Assembly: GCA_946482045.1 (NCBI GenBank)
Contig: CAMLPZ010000212.1
Coordinates: 1-7,392 of the forward strand
Length of the DNA stretch: 7,392 nucleotides
Source of the DNA: an uncultured Asticcacaulis sp.
Lineage (GTDB): Bacteria; Pseudomonadota; Alphaproteobacteria; Caulobacterales; Caulobacteraceae
Direction: 5' to 3'
The position numbers and the translations under genes are program-made. Shown here piece after piece: positions 6,373 through 7,392 of this stretch (the first letter of the stretch is position 1; each line of letters starts with the position of its first letter). The notes beneath the pieces are model-generated. The model did not search any database. It was not told where the DNA came from and saw only the letters and a program-made list of their open reading frames with translations.

Positions 6373-6398
6373 TATGGAGTAAAACTGATTCCTCCATA
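6373..6398. repeat. Inverted repeat TATGGAG-N12-CTCCATA
   Basis: TATGGAG (6373-6379) and CTCCATA (6392-6398) are perfect seven-base inverted arms around a 12-base spacer in the phoH/carbonic-anhydrase divergent region. It could be a dimeric regulator operator or a hairpin at the 5' part of a leader RNA. Function unproven. Confidence 0.45.
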
Positions 6399-6501
6399 AG
6401 AATGCTATCAGATTCTGCCTCGAAGGTTACCGAATGATGAATATTAATCCACGCGCGCGAATTTCGCATAAATGTCACGGTGGCCGGCCGGGGAAATTGG
6501 T

Positions 6502-7023
6502 ATGCCTGTCTATCGGTTAGGCGATTTGGCGCCGCGCCTGGCGGCCGATGCCTGGATCGCGCCTGGGGCCCAGGTCATCGGTGATGTCCTCATGGGAGAA
6601 GGAGCCAGTGTCTGGTTCGGCGCGCTGGTACGCGGCGACAATGAGCCCATCACCATCGGCGCCCGCAGCAATATCCAGGACGGTTCGGTGCTGCATTCCG
6701 ATCCGGGATCGCCGCTGACGATCGGCATAGGCGTCACGGTCGGCCACAAGGTGACGCTGCACGGCTGCACAATCGGCGACAATGCGCTGATCGGTATCGG
6801 TTCGATCATCCTCAACCGCGCGGTCATTGGCCGCGACAGCATCGTCGGCGCCGGCTCGCTGGTGCCTGAGGGCAAGACCTATCCGGACGGTGTGCTGCTT
6901 CTCGGTTCACCGGCGCGGGTGGTGCGCGAACTGACGCCGGAACAAATCGCCGGTCTCAAGCGCTCGGCCGAACATTATGTCGGTAATGCAAGACGGTTCG
7001 CAGCAGAGCTTTCGGAACTATGA
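6502..7023 (+). CDS. Gamma-carbonic-anhydrase family protein (left-handed beta-helix hexapeptide repeats)
   Basis: A 173-residue cytoplasmic protein of the usual family length (about 170-180). It opens with MPVYRLGD and then has hexapeptide-repeat turns of the left-handed beta-helix type (for example [20 protein letters not shown], 25-44). The active-site pattern is present: R44 and D46 in RGDN, N57 and Q59 in NIQD, and three zinc-ligand histidines H65 (VLHSD), H82 and H87 (GHKVTLHG). The family forms trimers with metal sites at subunit interfaces; members include Cam-type carbonic anhydrases, YrdA, CaiE and PaaY, and activity varies, so true CO2 hydration is not assured. The ATG at 6502 has GGGGAA (6490-6495) six bases upstream; the in-frame ATG at 6472 would add ten residues, lacks a ribosome binding site and precedes the conserved start. 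The 3' end overlaps rnhA by six bases. Confidence 0.92.
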   Translation: MPVYRLGDLAPRLAADAWIAPGAQVIGDVLMGEGASVWFGALVRGDNEPITIGARSNIQDGSVLHSDPGSPLTIGIGVTVGHKVTLHGCTIGDNALIGIGSIILNRAVIGRDSIVGAGSLVPEGKTYPDGVLLLGSPARVVRELTPEQIAGLKRSAEHYVGNARRFAAELSEL

Positions 7024-7392
7024 CGCCAGGCGCGCCTCAGTAATGCCCTTGTTGGCCAACTGGTCGGCGCGTTCGTTGAACTCGTGGCCGGCGTGACCCT
7101 TGACCCAGTGCCACTTGATCTTGTGGGCTTTGGTCGCCGCGTCGAGGCGCATCCACAGGTCGTCATTCTTGACCGGCTTTTTGTCGGCCGTCTTCCAGCC
7201 GCGTGCCTTCCAGCCGTGAATCCACTCCTTGATGCCCTTCAGGACATATTGGCTGTCGGCGTGCAGTTCGACTTCGCACGGCTTCTTTAGCGCTTCGAGC
7301 GCGGCAATGACCGCCATCAGCTCCATGCGGTTATTGGTCGTGTTGGCCTCATAGCCATAGAGTTCCTTCTCATGGCCATTGGCCATGAGGAT
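7018..7392 (-). CDS. rnhA: Ribonuclease HI, C-terminal 124 residues (5' end outside the window)
   Basis: The frame stays open to the right edge, and the visible start [11 protein letters not shown] matches the segment about 25-30 residues into RNase HI, so the N-terminal strand with the first catalytic aspartate (D10 in E. coli) is missing from the window and not from the gene. The ATG at 7386 is internal. Visible catalytic positions are E in TTNNRMELM (E. coli E48), D in HADSQYV (D70), H in VKGH (H124) and D in NERADQLAN (D134). The basic handle region [19 protein letters not shown] is present, as in E. coli-type RNase HI. The enzyme removes RNA from RNA-DNA hybrids during replication and R-loop clearance. 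The stop lies inside the 3' end of the carbonic anhydrase gene on the other strand, so any terminator for rnhA must lie within that gene. Confidence 0.95.
   Translation of the reverse strand: MLMANGHEKELYGYEANTTNNRMELMAVIAALEALKKPCEVELHADSQYVLKGIKEWIHGWKARGWKTADKKPVKNDDLWMRLDAATKAHKIKWHWVKGHAGHEFNERADQLANKGITEARLAS

Larger units (their letters stand above)
6124..6501. other. Gene-free divergent region between phoH and the carbonic anhydrase gene
   Basis: 378 bases with no convincing coding sequence; the short minus-strand frames here have no supporting similarity and run out of frame into phoH. Contents: the phoH ribosome binding site and leader hairpin, two tandem minus-strand terminator-like hairpins (6171-6200 and 6223-6256), the overlapping alternative hairpin, a small palindrome ACCTC-TT-GAGGT (6315-6326), an inverted repeat (6373-6398) and an AT-richer patch at about 6430-6475. 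I looked for sigma-70 boxes both ways and found only poor matches, for example TTGTAC, an 18-base spacer and CAATAC reading leftward at about 6329-6300. Confidence 0.7.

Noticed and set aside
6387..6415. Two GATTC (CcrM-type GANTC) sites in the divergent region as a cell-cycle signal
   Set aside because: GANTC sites also occur repeatedly in and before mprF (for example 431, 483, 710, 889, 907), so there is no local enrichment to support regulation.
6472..6501. Upstream ATG at 6472 as the carbonic anhydrase start
   Set aside because: No ribosome binding site precedes it, and the conserved family N terminus (MPVYRLGD) begins at 6502 after GGGGAA.

Overview
The window reads as ordinary chromosomal DNA of a GC-rich alphaproteobacterium. 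A Caulobacterales relative (Caulobacter or Asticcacaulis type) is my best guess. That rests on the protein families, the strong preference for G or C at third codon positions, and the tight gene packing; no rRNA or marker gene here fixes the species. I see no insertion sequence, integrase, phage gene, CRISPR array or toxin-antitoxin pair.

Layout from left to right. (1) The 3' end of a SPOR-domain protein gene (+), cut by the window edge. (2) A short-form MprF-like phosphatidylglycerol lysyltransferase (+). (3) sfsA (-), joined tail to tail with mprF by a 4-base overlap and head to head with the next gene by another 4-base overlap. (4) A CinA N-terminal-type (COG1058) protein (+), followed after 21 bases by (5) an exported M28 metallopeptidase (+), probably one operon. 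(6) A 9-bp hairpin and a complete tRNA-Leu(UAA) (+). (7) A hairpin terminator serving the convergent (8) phoH-type ATPase gene (-). (9) A gene-free stretch of 378 bases before (10) a gamma-carbonic-anhydrase-family hexapeptide protein (+). (11) The 3' part of rnhA (RNase HI, -), which overlaps the carbonic anhydrase gene tail to tail and runs off the right edge.

The genes do not form one pathway. They are a mix of envelope functions (SPOR, MprF, exported peptidase), housekeeping enzymes (RNase HI, CinA-like), a tRNA and stress or RNA-related functions (PhoH). The least explained part is the leader side of phoH. There the minus strand carries two intrinsic-terminator-like hairpins in tandem, each followed by six T, and the first can be displaced by an overlapping alternative hairpin. 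This suggests either an attenuated phoH leader or an unannotated small RNA. The second notable point is architectural: sfsA shares a CTAG palindrome with one neighbour's stop codon and a CATG palindrome with the other neighbour's start codon. I found no clear sign of a large undescribed system.
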